A stretch of 64,000 nt of DNA from Gyromitra esculenta (GCA_038503075.1 JBCAML010000023.1:372001-436000), one strand, 5' to 3'. Positions 1 through 11,293 are shown, numbered from the stretch's first letter. The notes: generated from the sequence alone by a model not told the origin. Numbers and translations: made by a program.

Positions 1-3000
1 ACGAAGGGAGGTCAATCTCATAGGCAAATGGGGAAACAATTTTCTTCACTGTGTAGGGACCCATCCATTTCCAATCTAATTTCCTGGCGTTACGAGTAGT
101 TCTAATATTCTTCATGGATACGAAGACTTGGTCGTTGATTTGATACGCCGGGGCTGGAGTTCGGTGTTTATTAACAGCGGTCTCTTGGATGTCTTGAGCG
201 GTTCTAATCTGTATCCTAAGGTGATCGTACAGCTCCTGCATCTTATTGGCAAAAGTAGCGGCGTCTTGACTCTGAGGGGTGGTCGTCGGGGGAACGAGGG
301 AAGTATCGAATCGAGGGTGGTATCCGTAATTAGCTAAAAAGGGGGATACTTTCGTACTCGCCGATTCTTGGTTATTAGCCGAGAATTCCGCCATAGGTAG
401 CCATCTGTTCCAATCTTCTTGTTGATAGGATACGTATGATCGGAGGTACTGTTCCATTACCGCGTTTAATCTCTCTGTTTGCCCGTCTGTTTCTGGGTGG
501 AAAGCAGTGGACATCCGGGCTCGTATTCCTAAACGTTGGCATAATTCTTTCCAGAAATGGGCAGTGAATTGAGTGCCTCGGTCAGAAGTAATGTGCGTGG
601 GTAAACCGTGTAGCTTCCAGACGTGTTGTAGATATAGATCAGCTACGTCTCTGGAATTGACGGTGGTATTACAAGGGATAAGGTGACGCATTTTAGACAG
701 ACGGTCAACCACTACCATAATAGCGTCATAGCCGTTTGATTCAGGTAGGCCGGTAACGAAATCCATAGAGATTTCTTGCCATGGTCGGTTAGGAATAGGT
801 AGGGGGCGGAGAACTCCTTGCGTGCGTTGGGTGGCTGGTTTTGCTTTCTGGCAGATATGGCAATTTCGGACATATCTACTGATTGACTCCCTCATCTTGG
901 GCCAATAGAATCCTCTGGTAAGGAGTTCGAAAGTCTTGTCCCGACCTGGGTGGCCAGCGGCGGGGACGTCATGGTGTCTTTTGATCAATTCAAGGCGGAG
1001 GGGAGCAAAGTCTGGAACGTAGATACAATCTCTGTAATAGAGTTTGTTGTTCTCTTTTTGCACTCGCTTAAGGTGATCTCCTTGGATTGTTGGTCCTTAT
1101 TTCGTAACGCTAGGAGGATTTTTTCAGGGAATTTATCAGCGGTATATCCTTCTTTAAAGAGTTTTAATAAGGGGGCGTCCAATTCAGCGGCTTCATTTGA
1201 CAAAGAAGCCGACAACAAACTTAGCTTGGGATCTATATTTTCTTTCTTTAGCACCACCTGACTTTGGTGTGCTAGTCTTTCATCCCCTTCCTTGGGGAGA
1301 TCTCCCGATCTCCGAGTTAAAGCGTCCGGTTTCCCTCCTTCTTTGCCTGGTCGGTATGTGATTACGAAATCGAAGCGGGATAGGTACTCAGCCCATCTGG
1401 CTTGACGGCGGTTGAGTTGTTTGGTGCTCATAAAATACTCGAGGTTCTTATGGTCACTGATTACGTCAATAGGATGTTTCGAGCCTTCGAGTTCCGGGCG
1501 CCATTCTTCAAAGACCCGGATAATCGCCAGCAGTTCCTTGTCGTAAATTTCGTAATTACATTCCGCGGGGGAATGTTTCTTCGAAAAGAAGGCCACCGGG
1601 TGTAGAATGCCATTATCATCGTATTGCGATAGGACTCCTCCGGATACGAAATCTGAAGCATCCGTTTACGATAATTTTCTTATCAGGATCGAAATGGATA
1701 AGAATCGGGGCGGTAGTAAAGGCGTGTTTGAGGTTTTCGAAGGCTACGTCGGCTTCGACCGACCATTCAAAAGTAATACCTTTCCTAGTGAGGGCAGTAA
1801 GAGGGGCAGCTAATTTAGAGAATCCTAGTATGAACCGGCGGTAAAAATTGGCAAAACCCAAAAACGCTTGAACATCTTTTACACTCCTGGGAGTTCCCCA
1901 TTCTCGAACAGCTTTGAGTTTTTCTTCATCCATTTTAATACCATCGGGGGTGAGGATAAGACCAAGGTACTTAGTAGTCTGTACCTCAAACTCGCATTTT
2001 TCGGGTTTTAGCAGGATGTCATTGTTCTTGAGAGTTTGAAGGACTTTGCGGACGTGAATCTGGTGCTCTTCGAAGGTATCACTGTAGATGAGGATATCAT
2101 CTAGATAGGCGGTGCAGAAGATGTCTAGGTATTCCGTGAGACAGTCATTTACGAATCGTTGGAACGTTCCGGGGGCATTGGTTAGACCGAATGGCATAAC
2201 CTGGTATTCGTAAAGACCATACCGAGTGCGGAAGGCGGTTTTCCATTCATCTCCCTCCGCAATGCGCACTTGGTGATATCCATCGCGAAGGTCTAATTTG
2301 GTGTACCATTGTGCCTTTGCAAGCCGGTCCAGCGTTTCTCGGATGAGGGGAGAGGTATAGCGATCCTTAACGGTGATTGCATTAAGGCCTCGGTAATCCA
2401 CGCACAGTCGTAGGGAACTGTCAGCCTTTTTGACAAATAGCACAGGGGATCCGGCGGGGGAGGAGCTAGCACGAATGAATCCTTTCTCAAGATTGTCCTC
2501 GATATACTTTTTTAAGACAATCAGCTCTTCTCGGGACATCCCGTACAGTGGTCGAAGGAGCGTCTTGTCCTTCTATCAACTGTATCTTATGGTCATAGGA
2601 GCGGCGGGGGAAGTCCTTGGGCTTTCTTCTTGTCGAACATGTCCAAAAATTCATGGTATTCTGCCGGAATACGTGACCTCCACTCCTCTTTGGTTGTTTT
2701 GTCATCTATGATTTTGTTTATTTCATACAATGACATGGCGTAGGCTTGTAAATTTCGTTTTCTGGTGAGAGTTCTAAAACTGGCAGCGCCAATAAATGAA
2801 AGGTTTAGCCTAGGGGGAGATGGGATCGAGGAGGTGGAGACAATTGGTGAACGAGGAGCGCAGTGGGTGGTGCAGAGTTTGGAATTAAATTCAATGCGTT
2901 TATCGGCAAAATGGAGACGGACATCATGGTAATTCATCCAAGGTATGCCTAGGACAAGGGGGTAATGACCAAGTTGTGTCACGAAACAGGGGGCTTGTTC

Positions 3001-3366
3001 ACAGTGGTTTTGTACCGAGAGATTGAGATTGGCGATGTGTGTGATGTCTCCTGAGCTAACCGGACGACCATCGATGACTTCAAGTTGGCGGGGAGTTTTT
3101 AAGGGGGTAAGAGGCAGGGAGTGGTGACTCGCGAATTTCTGATCAATAAATGCAAATCCGGAGGCTCCAGTGTCTAGTAAGGCGTGTGTTTTTATGATTT
3201 TATTGCTATGGGAAATATTGCACGATATTACAAAATGTTAAATCCAATTGATCACTACGCTTATCCCGGAAACCGAAAACCCAGAAATCGAAAATGCAGA
3301 TAGAGGTAAGAAATTTTGAACCAAGGTGGGGTCACTGATCGACCTTGGTTGTACTAGTTTAAAGAC
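1..3366 (-). pseudogene. Pol (protease-RT-RNase H-integrase) of gypsy element 1, frameshifted
   Basis: Pol processes Gag, copies the RNA and integrates the cDNA. Domains seen, in order on the minus strand: aspartic protease with ALLDTGASG (~3175); RT with [23 protein letters not shown] and the catalytic box [11 protein letters not shown] (~2100); RNase H with DKELLAI and [10 protein letters not shown] (~1450); integrase with an HHCC zinc region (~880-980), then the DDE core (MDFV, TSDRGTQF, TERLNAVMEQ) running to the left edge. Breaks seen by comparison with element 2: 1- or 2-nt indels near 3215, 2605, 2550, 1660 and 1055. In-frame stops are rare, so decay here is mainly by indels. The integrase part is open from about 1000 to the window edge. 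Confidence 0.9.
3319..3363 (-). promoter_or_regulatory. Programmed -1 ribosomal frameshift signal (gag/pol), element 1
   Basis: Seen on the minus strand: slippery heptamer T TTA AAC (plus 3357-3363) in gag frame, immediately followed by the gag stop TAG (3354-3356). After a 6-nt spacer comes a perfect 9-bp stem, AACCAAGGT (3342-3350) with ACCTTGGTT (3319-3327), around a 14-nt loop. The pol frame is -1. UUUAAAC is a well-known eukaryotic -1 slippery sequence. The same arrangement occurs in element 2, with two base pairs changed in compensation. Confidence 0.85.
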
Positions 3367-4679
3367 TCGTTGGCTGAGTCTGCTGATTCTAAAGCGAAAA
3401 ATTGAGGAGGAAGTGGTGGCGGTGGCAGGGAGGAGGCGGGGGGTGTACGGGTGGCAGGTGGGGCGGTGAGGGCTCCTCTCATTGTAGGTTTCTTGGGGGC
3501 GGAGGGGCAATTGGCGTATGAGTGATCTGGGGCGGCACAGAACATGCACTTTCCGGTGGCACGGCGCCATTGCTTTTCTTCCTCTGAGAGTTTCCTTCGG
3601 CCGTTAACCATTGTGTATCGTTGGTCTGGGGGAGGACGAGAGAGATTGCTGGTGCGTCCGAAAGATAGGTCCATAGGGGCTAGTCCTCCTGGAGTAAAGG
3701 AGGAGGCAGAGGAGAAGGCGGCGGGGGCACTGAATTGACCCATATTATCTCTGGCGTTTCCTCGTTTCTCAGCCTTGCGGGCTCGGATCCGGTTATCCAG
3801 TCGGGTAAGGGTGAGAATCATCTCAGGGAGGTTAGCGGGGGCAATCGGTGCGAACACCATGGCTTCTTTCAACTCCTCTGACATGCCGTGTTCCAATGCG
3901 TCCATCTTCGAGTTTTCGTCGAAATTCAACTGGCCCATGATTCTTTGAAAGTCAGCCAAATAGGCTGAGAAATCACGCTTTCCTTGACGGAGCTGGTGAA
4001 GTTCTCGTCGAGCCGTGCCAGTTGGGTCTGGGTCTCCAAAAGCAGTTTCCAGGGCGGTTATGAGTTCTTCTGCGTTGCTCCAAGTGGTGAGGCCTGAGGG
4101 GAGAACCGTGTGACGAACCTGTTCTAGAGCGGCTCCCTCCAGTCGATTGATGGTATATAATATCATCGTGGTCTCGTTTGCAAAACGGTCTCGGTTGACC
4201 GTAAGTTTGGAGCGCAGCTGAAGTATGAAACCGGGGAGCTTAGCTCGGGACCCATCGAATTTCTCCGGGTCTGGCATGCGCTCGGAGCGGTGGGTAGAGG
4301 CTGTCGGCGGTGGGGGAGTGGCGGTAAGGTTTAATGGAGCCGGGGGGGCTGAGAGGTTTGCTCTGGCTTCGTTTCGTTCCTGGCGGAGTCTGGCGATAAG
4401 GCTGGCTGCTTCTGTAACCCTTTGATCCTGTTGTGTGGCGTGTCGGAGGGCATTATCGATTTGGATTTGAGCGGTACTGAGTTTTACCTCAGAGTCTTTC
4501 TCGTTATCCTGAAGGATGCTTATTTGGTCCTCCAGGCTCTGGTTTATTTCTCGAAGCTGATTGTAGAGTTCAGCTGGGTCATCTCTGTACGCTTTGGCAA
4601 AGGCTTCCCTAGTGGGGAAGCCTAGGGCTGCGACGGCGGCTCCTTCTGTATTGGAGGAGGGATCAACGGAGGAACTCAT
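3354..4679 (-). CDS. Gag polyprotein of gypsy element 1 (intact, 441 aa)
   Basis: This is the structural protein that would assemble the cytoplasmic virus-like particle and package element RNA. Seen: the ATG at 4679 lies about 40 nt after the LTR. The N-terminal ~130 residues are Ala/Glu/Gln-rich and probably coiled coil (residues ~40-105). A Pro/Thr linker follows (~110-130), then a retrotransposon-Gag core (~135-290, with MPDPEKFDG, FGDPDPTGTA, DFSAYLADFQ). Near residues ~385-400 there is one CCHC-like knuckle, CMFCAAPDHSYANC, and the C-terminus is Pro-rich. The stop TAG directly follows the slippery heptamer TTTAAAC, so pol would be made by -1 frameshifting. An uninterrupted gag beside a damaged pol is notable. 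The assignment rests on domain layout and on the homologous gag at 11890-13692. Confidence 0.9.
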   Translation of the reverse strand: MSSSVDPSSNTEGAAVAALGFPTREAFAKAYRDDPAELYNQLREINQSLEDQISILQDNEKDSEVKLSTAQIQIDNALRHATQQDQRVTEAASLIARLRQERNEARANLSAPPAPLNLTATPPPPTASTHRSERMPDPEKFDGSRAKLPGFILQLRSKLTVNRDRFANETTMILYTINRLEGAALEQVRHTVLPSGLTTWSNAEELITALETAFGDPDPTGTARRELHQLRQGKRDFSAYLADFQRIMGQLNFDENSKMDALEHGMSEELKEAMVFAPIAPANLPEMILTLTRLDNRIRARKAEKRGNARDNMGQFSAPAAFSSASSFTPGGLAPMDLSFGRTSNLSRPPPDQRYTMVNGRRKLSEEEKQWRRATGKCMFCAAPDHSYANCPSAPKKPTMRGALTAPPATRTPPASSLPPPPLPPQFFALESADSANESLN

Positions 4680-4718
4680 GATGAGTTAGCGGTAGGAGGT
4701 GTAGATGAGGAAGCGTAA

Positions 4719-5126
4719 TCTCACGGATGGTCTCTCTCTAAGCCCTTCAGTATCCCTGAAGGTGAGCAGTGCTACTTAAGCGAGAAACCAACACGTTCAA
4801 GGAGTGCAGTATGGTCTACAGGTCCTACGGGGGGTGTACTTCAAGGCGAAGTATCGGTGATGTTTTCACAGCGACAGCGAGGATTCTAAGGCAGAATCGA
4901 AGTGGAATTATAACAGATACAGTAGAAGTGGAACGAGAACGTTGCTTAAGGAAAGAAGAAGAAGAAAACCAAACACGATCGAAATCCATCGCTTAAATAC
5001 CCCGCTTTCCTTAACAAAACTCATAGCCGAAAAATAACCGAAGAACAAAGAGATTGTACAATCCTCCAAATCACAATACAACCGACAACCCAACCACGAC
5101 TTACTATCCGAGATCAATCCATGAAA
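4719..5126 (-). repeat. LTR family A, 5' LTR of gypsy element 1
   Basis: The 408-bp LTR is read leftward. It starts TTTCATGG at 5126 and ends CCGTGAGA at 4719. It contains the family's TATA-like GGGTATTTAAG, the CCTTAAGCAACG motif (probable RNA start), and the CCTTCAG-GGATA-CTGAAGG hairpin near its end. The primer-binding region just inside the element is TT-ACGCTT, which lacks 3 nt of the 9-nt site seen in element 2. Confidence 0.93.
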
Positions 5127-7569
5127 AGGGACAGGCTCACAGAAGAATTCAATGTTATGCTCGAGAAGAGAGAACACCCGTTAAGGTGGCGAACAGTGAT
5201 CGGAGCTGTCATACAGAAGCCAGGAAAAGGAGATTATACAACACCAAGAAGTTATCGTCCTATCTCCCTACTGAATACAATGGCCAAAGTATTGGAAAAA
5301 ATAGCCCAAAACAGAATCACAGCCCAAGTCGAAAAGAACGGAGGGCTACATGAGTGGAAGTGGGGAGGGAGAGAGGGAAGAGGAGCAGAAGAGTGCATTG
5401 AGTGGACGCTGGATTGGGTGAGGGAAAAGCAAAAGATGGGGAAGAAAGTGATGATAGTGGCTAGGGATATCAATCAAGCGTTCCCAAATGTTGCGAGGAT
5501 AAGACAAGGAAATAAGCTGAGAAGAAGCAAAGTAGAGGAAGAGCTGGTGCAATGGATTGAGAGGTTTATGGAAAAAAGGAAGGTTAAGTTGAGGTTTGAT
5601 GGAAGAGAGGCTGAGTGGAAAGATATTGATACCGGAATACCGCAAGGAAGCCCTATCTCACCACTACAATTCAACGTATATATCGCACCGCTCCTACAAC
5701 AATTAGAACAACATTGCCAGAAAGAACTTGAAGGAGATGGTATTGTACCAACATTCATAGATGACGTTACTATGGTTGTTACTGGAGATTCGTGGGAAGA
5801 GGTGATGGAAAGAGGAGAAAGAATGATGGAAAAAGCATACGAATGGGCAGAGGCAAATGATGTCCAGTTCGCAGAAGATAAACTAGAACGGATCAGGATA
5901 GGAGGTGACAAAGAAGAGGAAAAGGAAACACTACATACCACAAAAGAAACGGTCAAAGAAGAAAGTAAGGTAATGAGATGGCTAGGAGTGTGGATCGAGA
6001 AAAAATTGTCGTTCAAGGAACATGTTAATATTAAAGTTAGAAAAGCGGAACATGTAACAGCAAGAATGGGAAGGATAGCAAGAGGCGAAGGAGGATGTGG
6101 AGTAGGGAATATGAGGAAAATGTATATAGCATGTGCAAGAAGTGTGATGGACAATGGGTCAAGAGTGTGGTTGTCAGGACAAAAGGGGCTAGCGGAAAAA
6201 TTGTATAAAGCGGATGAAAAGGCAATGACAAGACTAGGAGGAAACCTTAGAACGACACCTGGAGGAGCAATACGAGTCGAAAACAACCTTACACCAAATG
6301 CACTCCGACTAGACGAACGACAAAAAAGAATCGTTATTCGAACGCTACAGAAAGATCAGCAAAACCTATTGCGAAAACTAGCAGAAAAGGCAATAAGGGA
6401 AGATCCAGAGGAACGAAAAGATAAAGAAAGAGAATGGGGGGCCAGAGGAATTAGGAAAGCGGAAAAAAAGGGGGGGATAAGGTGCGGGGTAGAAAAAATT
6501 GGTCAGAAGATTAAGGGGAAATGGAAGAAGATAGAAAAATGTTTAAAAATAGGGAAAAAAGAGGAAGAATGGGAAAGGATAATTAGAGAGAAAGTGGATA
6601 TAAAAATTGGAAAAGAAGATGAAACTAGTGTGGAGAAGCAAAGGAAAAGAAGGGAGGAAGCAGATGAGGTTATTATGTACATGGATGGGTTGAAGAAAGG
6701 AGGAAAAGTCGGAGCCAGAGTGTGCAAGATCGATTGGGACGGACATGTAGTATGGTAGAGAAGTTATGGGCTAGGGTGCAAAATGGAGATTATGGATGCA
6801 AAAATGGTAGGGATAAAGAAAGCAGTAGAGCAAGGGATGAGGGAGTGCAGGGAGAAAGAAGTCAACCAGCTCGTGATAAAAACGGACAGTCAAGAAGCAA
6901 TGTTCAGGATCAAGAAGTGAGAAAACGGGGCTGGTGAGATGATGGCTCATAAGATCCGATGGGCCATTGACGATGCCAAAAATCGAGGAATCAAGGTCAC
7001 CTTCGAATGGACCAAAGCGCACACAAACATAACCGGAAACGAAAGAGCTGATAACCTCGTCAAAAACGGATGTGGAAAGCCCAAAGACAATGATTGTTTT
7101 ATATCACTTTCCTTCCTAGCAGCGAGTGCCAGACAAGAAGTTGAGGACAAATGGACAAAACTGTGGGAAACACTGCCCAATAAGGGAAAAAACTACGAAG
7201 GGGCACCCAACCTATGAAACAAAGTAAAGTTTCCAAGCCACGAAAGGAACTTGAAAGTCATTATCAGCAGACTCAGAATGGGACATATATGGATCAATAA
7301 ATTTGCCAAACAAATGCAAAAGGCAGACACAGACCAACGCGAATGCGGACGCGGAGTACAAAATGTCCAACATATACTGGAACACTGAGGGTTCACCGTC
7401 AATTCGAGAAAAGAGGCAGAGAAGGGAATGGAGAGAGAAGTTGGAAGCTATGAACTTCAGTATATGAAAGATGGAATAGAATGGGCCGGGAAAATATGAA
7501 AAGAATTTAAAGAAATTGTAAGAAGTTTAGGAGAGGAAGGTGTTAAGGAAGACCGAGAATTGGAATAGG
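5127..7569 (+). pseudogene. LINE reverse transcriptase-RNase H ORF (Tad1/I-like), 5' end cut off by gypsy element 1
   Basis: ORF2 of a non-LTR retrotransposon. Seen: a long open stretch up to 6758 with RT motifs SYRPISLLNTMAKVLEKI, the motif-A region ARDINQAFPNV, TGIPQGSPISPLQF and the catalytic box FIDDVTMV (FxDD in place of YADD), then a basic thumb region. After the stop at 6758 an RNase H domain continues in other frames: MYMDGLKK, KTDSQEA (~6890) and WTKAHTNITGNERAD (~7010-7060). A further degraded tail runs to TAG at 7566. RNase H after RT is known in Tad1- and I-type LINEs. Stops interrupt at 6758, ~6920, ~7217 and ~7387, so it is dead. The upstream part is displaced to the left of element 1, outside the window. 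Confidence 0.88.
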
Positions 7570-8146
7570 GTTTTGGCGAATTAGAGAGAGAATAAGTGAG
7601 CTAAAAATAGTTAATAAGATGCTGAACATCAATGTTTTTAGTTAGATCAAGGCGAGAAGTTTTGTTTTATGTTTTTTGTTTTTTGTTTGATTTTTTAATG
7701 TTTTGTTTTATTAGTTTTAGTGCGACTGCCATAACCTATGGGTTGGATGCGTGAATGAAGGATCTGTTTATCTATATATCTAGCCATTCTGAGACATCAT
7801 TTGAGACATAGTTATGATATCATAGGATCCTACTATACACTGTAGTACTAAAAAGCTAACCTTTAAACATGATTTCATGGATATCTGATCTGCAGTTTAA
7901 GAAATGAAAATAGTCTGGAAATGAATTTAGCCTGGTTGGAAGGCACTCAATCATTGTTCCATTGTTTTAGTTTTGATACAAGTATGTCACATGCAACCGA
8001 GGTTATACCATGAACAAAACCCCTTTGGCTCAACCCTCCAAACAATAAAAATAAAAACAAAGTAAATATAACTGAAAAATTTCAATCCAGAGATTCCCAA
8101 CTTGGCTAACATAAGCCTAAAATTATATATCTAATGTGAAAAAAAA
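7570..8146. other. LINE 3' tail and intergenic sequence without genes
   Basis: 7570-7775 is probably the 3' UTR of the plus-strand LINE. It is rich in GTTTT runs and ends near a TATC-rich stretch (about 7765-7785), not poly(A). 7790-8146 is AT-rich and shows nothing recognisable. Confidence 0.5.
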
Positions 8147-8527
8147 TTAGTTTTCCATTGATTCATAAAAATTTAGACGAAAGGTAATAGATGTTATAGA
8201 ATGAAAAGAAATAGACGATAAAACGTCTGATGAGCCTGACAACAACAGATTTAAAATATCAATTTGTGATTCAATGGGACAATCTGTCCTTGTTTTAGAC
8301 ATAAATTCAGTGAGGGCAACTAGCATAATTGGATTAAACCACACTGAAGAGTCTGCATCTAGCAAATTTAAAAAGGAAATAAATAAATTTTGTTTGGATG
8401 AAAGGGCAAAACAGTGTAAAATTGTGTGTGAGAAGTTTTGGGATGCGTCACAACAGAGGGGACATGTACTAGGTTTTAGGTGAGGCCAGAAAGTGTGTGC
8501 TTTGAGATAGCTTTTGTGAGTTCTCAT
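8147..8527 (-). pseudogene. LINE RT C-terminal fragment (zinc-finger-like end)
   Basis: This 126-codon open stretch resembles the C-terminus of the LINE RT at 43044-44412. Both have an RxHKSYLxAH motif followed by a C-x2-C...H...C pattern (here CPLCCDASQNFSHTILHC; at 43 kb CPRCQEEDEDLEHAILRC). Such a Cys/His box near the end of ORF2 is known from many LINEs and is thought to bind nucleic acid. Upstream sequence is broken by the solo LTR at 8722. Confidence 0.7.
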
Positions 8528-8721
8528 CTGATGAAGACTTTTAGTTGTGAATTTTGAAAATTTAATGAATGGGTGTTGGATAGCTGTTGTTGGATAAGGG
8601 TAGTACGAGGGTTGAGGAGAGTTTTTATCTCAATCTGGTTTAAGTTGGGTTAAAATGGTTTTGTTGCATGTTTCAATGATTATAGGGCAATTAGTGTTTG
8701 GCTTATCGATTGCAGGACTGG

Positions 8722-9135
8722 TCTCACGGTTGTGTTCCTCGTTAAGCCCTTCAGTATCCCTGAAGGTGAGCAGTGCTACTTAAGCGAGGTAACAACACGT
8801 TCAAAGAGTGCAGTGTTTTCTACAAGTTCTACGAGGGGTCTATCTCAAGGCGAGATAAGTGCAGCGGAGTAAACAGCGACAGTGGTGGTTCTGAGGTAGA
8901 ACCAAGGTAGTATTCCGACAATTACAGGAGAAGGTAAACGAGAACGTTGCTGAAGGAAAGAAAGAGAAGAAGACCAAAAATGACCGAAATCCATCGCTTA
9001 AATACCCCGCTTTTCCAAGCCAAAACTAATACCCGACAACAACCGAAGCACACAAAGACATTGTACTAACACCCGAAACCCATCACAACCATTAAACCAA
9101 AACCTGACCCTATACCTAAATCTTAATCCGTGAAA
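8722..9135 (-). repeat. Solo LTR, family A (TSD ACTGG)
   Basis: A 414-bp LTR with ends TCTCACGG and CCGTGAAA on the plus strand. It is flanked by perfect 5-bp repeats ACTGG (8717-8721 and 9136-9140). No internal retrotransposon sequence is present, as expected after LTR-LTR recombination. Confidence 0.95.
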
Positions 9136-9273
9136 ACTGGTTGCACCAGTATAGTAGTTGCAAGGAAGAAACTTCCATGCTTCATTTGTGAGTGGGTTAG
9201 TAACTAAGGGCCTGACGTGAGTTGCAGAATTAGAGTTCCAGGGTTGCGGTTTATGAGGACTCAGGCCTTTAAA

Positions 9274-9505
9274 TAGTAAAGGTCTTAGGGCGGGGTGAAA
9301 ATTTTGGCCTCTGCTCCGCTTTGTCAGGGTGATAACTGGCAGGGCCCTGGCAGGGCCCCATCGATTAACATATATTGATGCAGGTTAATAGGGCGGACAA
9401 TTTACTTTTGCCTCACCCCTACGGTGTGCACAGACCTCCCCACCCTGAAGGGGCGGGGTGGAGGATGGGGTGCCCTGTTTACACCATGCCCCAAGACTAA
9501 CACTA
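9274..9505. mobile_element. GC-rich hAT-like MITE, copy 1 (TSD CCTTTAAA)
   Basis: A 232-bp non-coding element. Its ends are TAGTAAAGGTCTTAGGG and, inverted, TAGTGTTAGTCTTGGGG. The 8-bp repeat CCTTTAAA flanks both sides (9266-9273 and 9506-9513). An 8-bp duplication with terminal TAG is typical of the hAT superfamily. The inside is rich in CCCC/GGGG tracts. Related copies lie at 18722 and 54238. Confidence 0.85.
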
Positions 9506-9807
9506 CCTTTAAAGTGAATTCTGAGAAGTGGAAGTGGTGTTCTAACCCTTTGAAAGCTTGGGGGTAGATGGGTGGAGGTGGTACCAAGTAGGACTGGTTG
9601 GGTGGCTTTGAGCACTGCATGGTGTCTTTAAAAATAGTGTGCATAGGTAAAAGTGAGAGGAAGGGAGGCTTCTCAGGTAAGGGTGCTGATGTTAATGAAG
9701 GAAAAACAGTTTGTGATCCATCTTGGAATATTGTTTCAAAACAGGTTGATTTTCTGGAGGATGGGAGCCGATGATGTGAAAACATTCATGCCATAAGTGA
9801 AGATTGG

Positions 9808-10347
9808 TCAGATAAGGCCCATAGCTAATTTACAAGCATTAGAGCGTGTTAGGAATGAGCTAGAGGATGATAAGAATTTGATAGCGAAGAAGGCTTTTTG
9901 TTCAGAAGCTAGCCTTTTGAGAAAATATGCATTGATAGTAAAATTGTTAAATAGCCAAAAACATAGCCATCTAATGCATAATTCTGGAGTAAAGGCCTTT
10001 TCTTCCAGTTGAATGGTGGCTCCAAGTGTAGAAGGTAAATGATTATCGATAGTTGTCCAATGAATAGGTTTAGTGTTGGGAATAAAATGTGAGACTTGGA
10101 TGGAGCTGCCAATGGGATTAATATCATGGGCTGCCTTTTCAAGAAGTATAGCATTCTTTGTGACCGAGTTGGAAAATATAGTAATGGAGAAGTCATCCAT
10201 GTAGGAAAATGTAAATTTTTGTTCATTACTAAGGTGAAGGGGTAAGGCATATATGCAAAATAGGAGTGGGGAAATAGGAGAACCTTGTGGGACTCCAACA
10301 TAAACAGGGATGAATGTATGCAGCGAGCCTTCAAAAGAAGGGCGCAT
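9808..10347 (-). pseudogene. LINE RT core fragment
   Basis: A 179-codon stretch with RT motifs GVPQGSPISPLLFCIY (motif B) and FSYMDDFSI, where MDD is the catalytic motif C. The layout matches the L-D LINE (LSYVDDFSL at ~44350). It is the middle part of the LINE whose ends are at 11108-11293 and 8147-8527. Sequence between 10348 and 10689 continues in broken frames. Confidence 0.8.
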
Positions 10348-10689
10348 TCTTGTGAGTAGAAAAAGGAAAGAATCTAAGTCATTATATGAGTTGGAATTTT
10401 GTGGTCAAGAACCCTGTTTTCCAGGATGTGGAGATTGACGTTGTCAAAACCTTATTTAATATCAAGGAATAAAGTAGAGACATTTTGGTCCGTCGCTTGA
10501 AATAGTAGTATATCATGTAGCAAAGCAAGGAATGCATTGCCAATAGATATCAGAAATAGAGAGCTGTATTGATATGGGTGGATGAGGCCATTTGGGCATG
10601 GTAGGGTAGCAGGAGGTGTTACAACTACGTGTTCAAGAATTTTTGAAAGAGTTTTGAGTGGAATGATGACTTTGAACGATGAGGGGGAG

Positions 10690-11091
10690 TCTCACAGTTC
10701 CCGTCTCGCTAAGCCCTTCAGTATCGCTAAAGGTGAGCAGAGCTACTTAGACGAGGGAGAAAGAGATAGAAAGTACTGAGTTTCTACAGGTTCTACTTGG
10801 GTTCTATCTCGAGGAAAAATAAGTGCAGCGAAATGAACAGTGACAGCAGGGATTCTGAGGTAGAATTGAAGTGGTATTATAACAAGACAGCAGAAGTGAA
10901 ACGAGAACGTTGCTTAAGGAAAGAAGAAGAAGACAACAAGAACGAACAAAATCCGTTACTTAAATACCCCTCTTTTCCTAATACTTCTAACTGAAAGATA
11001 ACCGAACAACAAAGACATTATCTCTGAAACACCACATCCCGTTACAACCCTTTACTGAACCCTAACCCATCAATCCACTTCATCCTTGAAA
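10690..11091 (-). repeat. Solo LTR, family A (TSD GGGAG)
   Basis: A 402-bp LTR with ends TCTCACAG and CCTTGAAA on the plus strand. Flanks GGGAG (10685-10689 and 11092-11096) are identical. It is inserted in the decayed LINE. Confidence 0.95.
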
Positions 11092-11107
11092 GGGAGGAAT
11101 AAGACTT

Positions 11108-11293
11108 TTAATGGAGCTTGGAGAGAACATTTCTGAAGACTTTCTTTAACTGAATAGAATGGTATCCAAATTTAGCTAGAGGATTGATGAGTGTGTATAT
11201 GATATAAGGGTTAATGTAGGTAATCTTTTTCCAAATACTGTAGGGGAAAGTATCTGGGCCTGGGGCAGATGAATTGAAAGAAACCCTAAGCAC
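11108..11293 (-). pseudogene. LINE RT N-terminal fragment
   Basis: 61 codons containing SAPGPDTFPYSIWKKI, the APGPDGIP-type motif at the start of LINE RT domains, followed by a typical helical stretch. It lies upstream (minus sense) of the RT core at 9808-10347, in the correct order, separated by a solo LTR. Confidence 0.7.

Larger units (their letters stand above)
1..5126 (-). mobile_element. Ty3/gypsy chromovirus-type retrotransposon 1, left end off window
   Basis: Seen: reading leftward on the minus strand there is an LTR (4719-5126), a gag ORF, a -1 frameshift signal, then protease, reverse transcriptase, RNase H and integrase. Any chromodomain and the 3' LTR lie beyond position 1. The protein order (protease before RT, integrase last) is that of Ty3/gypsy. 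Close similarity to the complete element at 11433-18215, which has a chromodomain, places it in the same family. The element interrupts a plus-strand LINE whose RT resumes at 5127, so it is younger than that LINE. Its target duplication cannot be checked because the left end is missing. Gag is intact but pol has several small indels, so it is not autonomous as it stands. Confidence 0.93.

Noticed and set aside
5474..6286. 270-codon minus-strand ORF opposite the LINE RT
   Set aside because: It is the antisense shadow of a biased, A-rich coding strand; low-complexity Ser/Leu/Phe composition and no motif.
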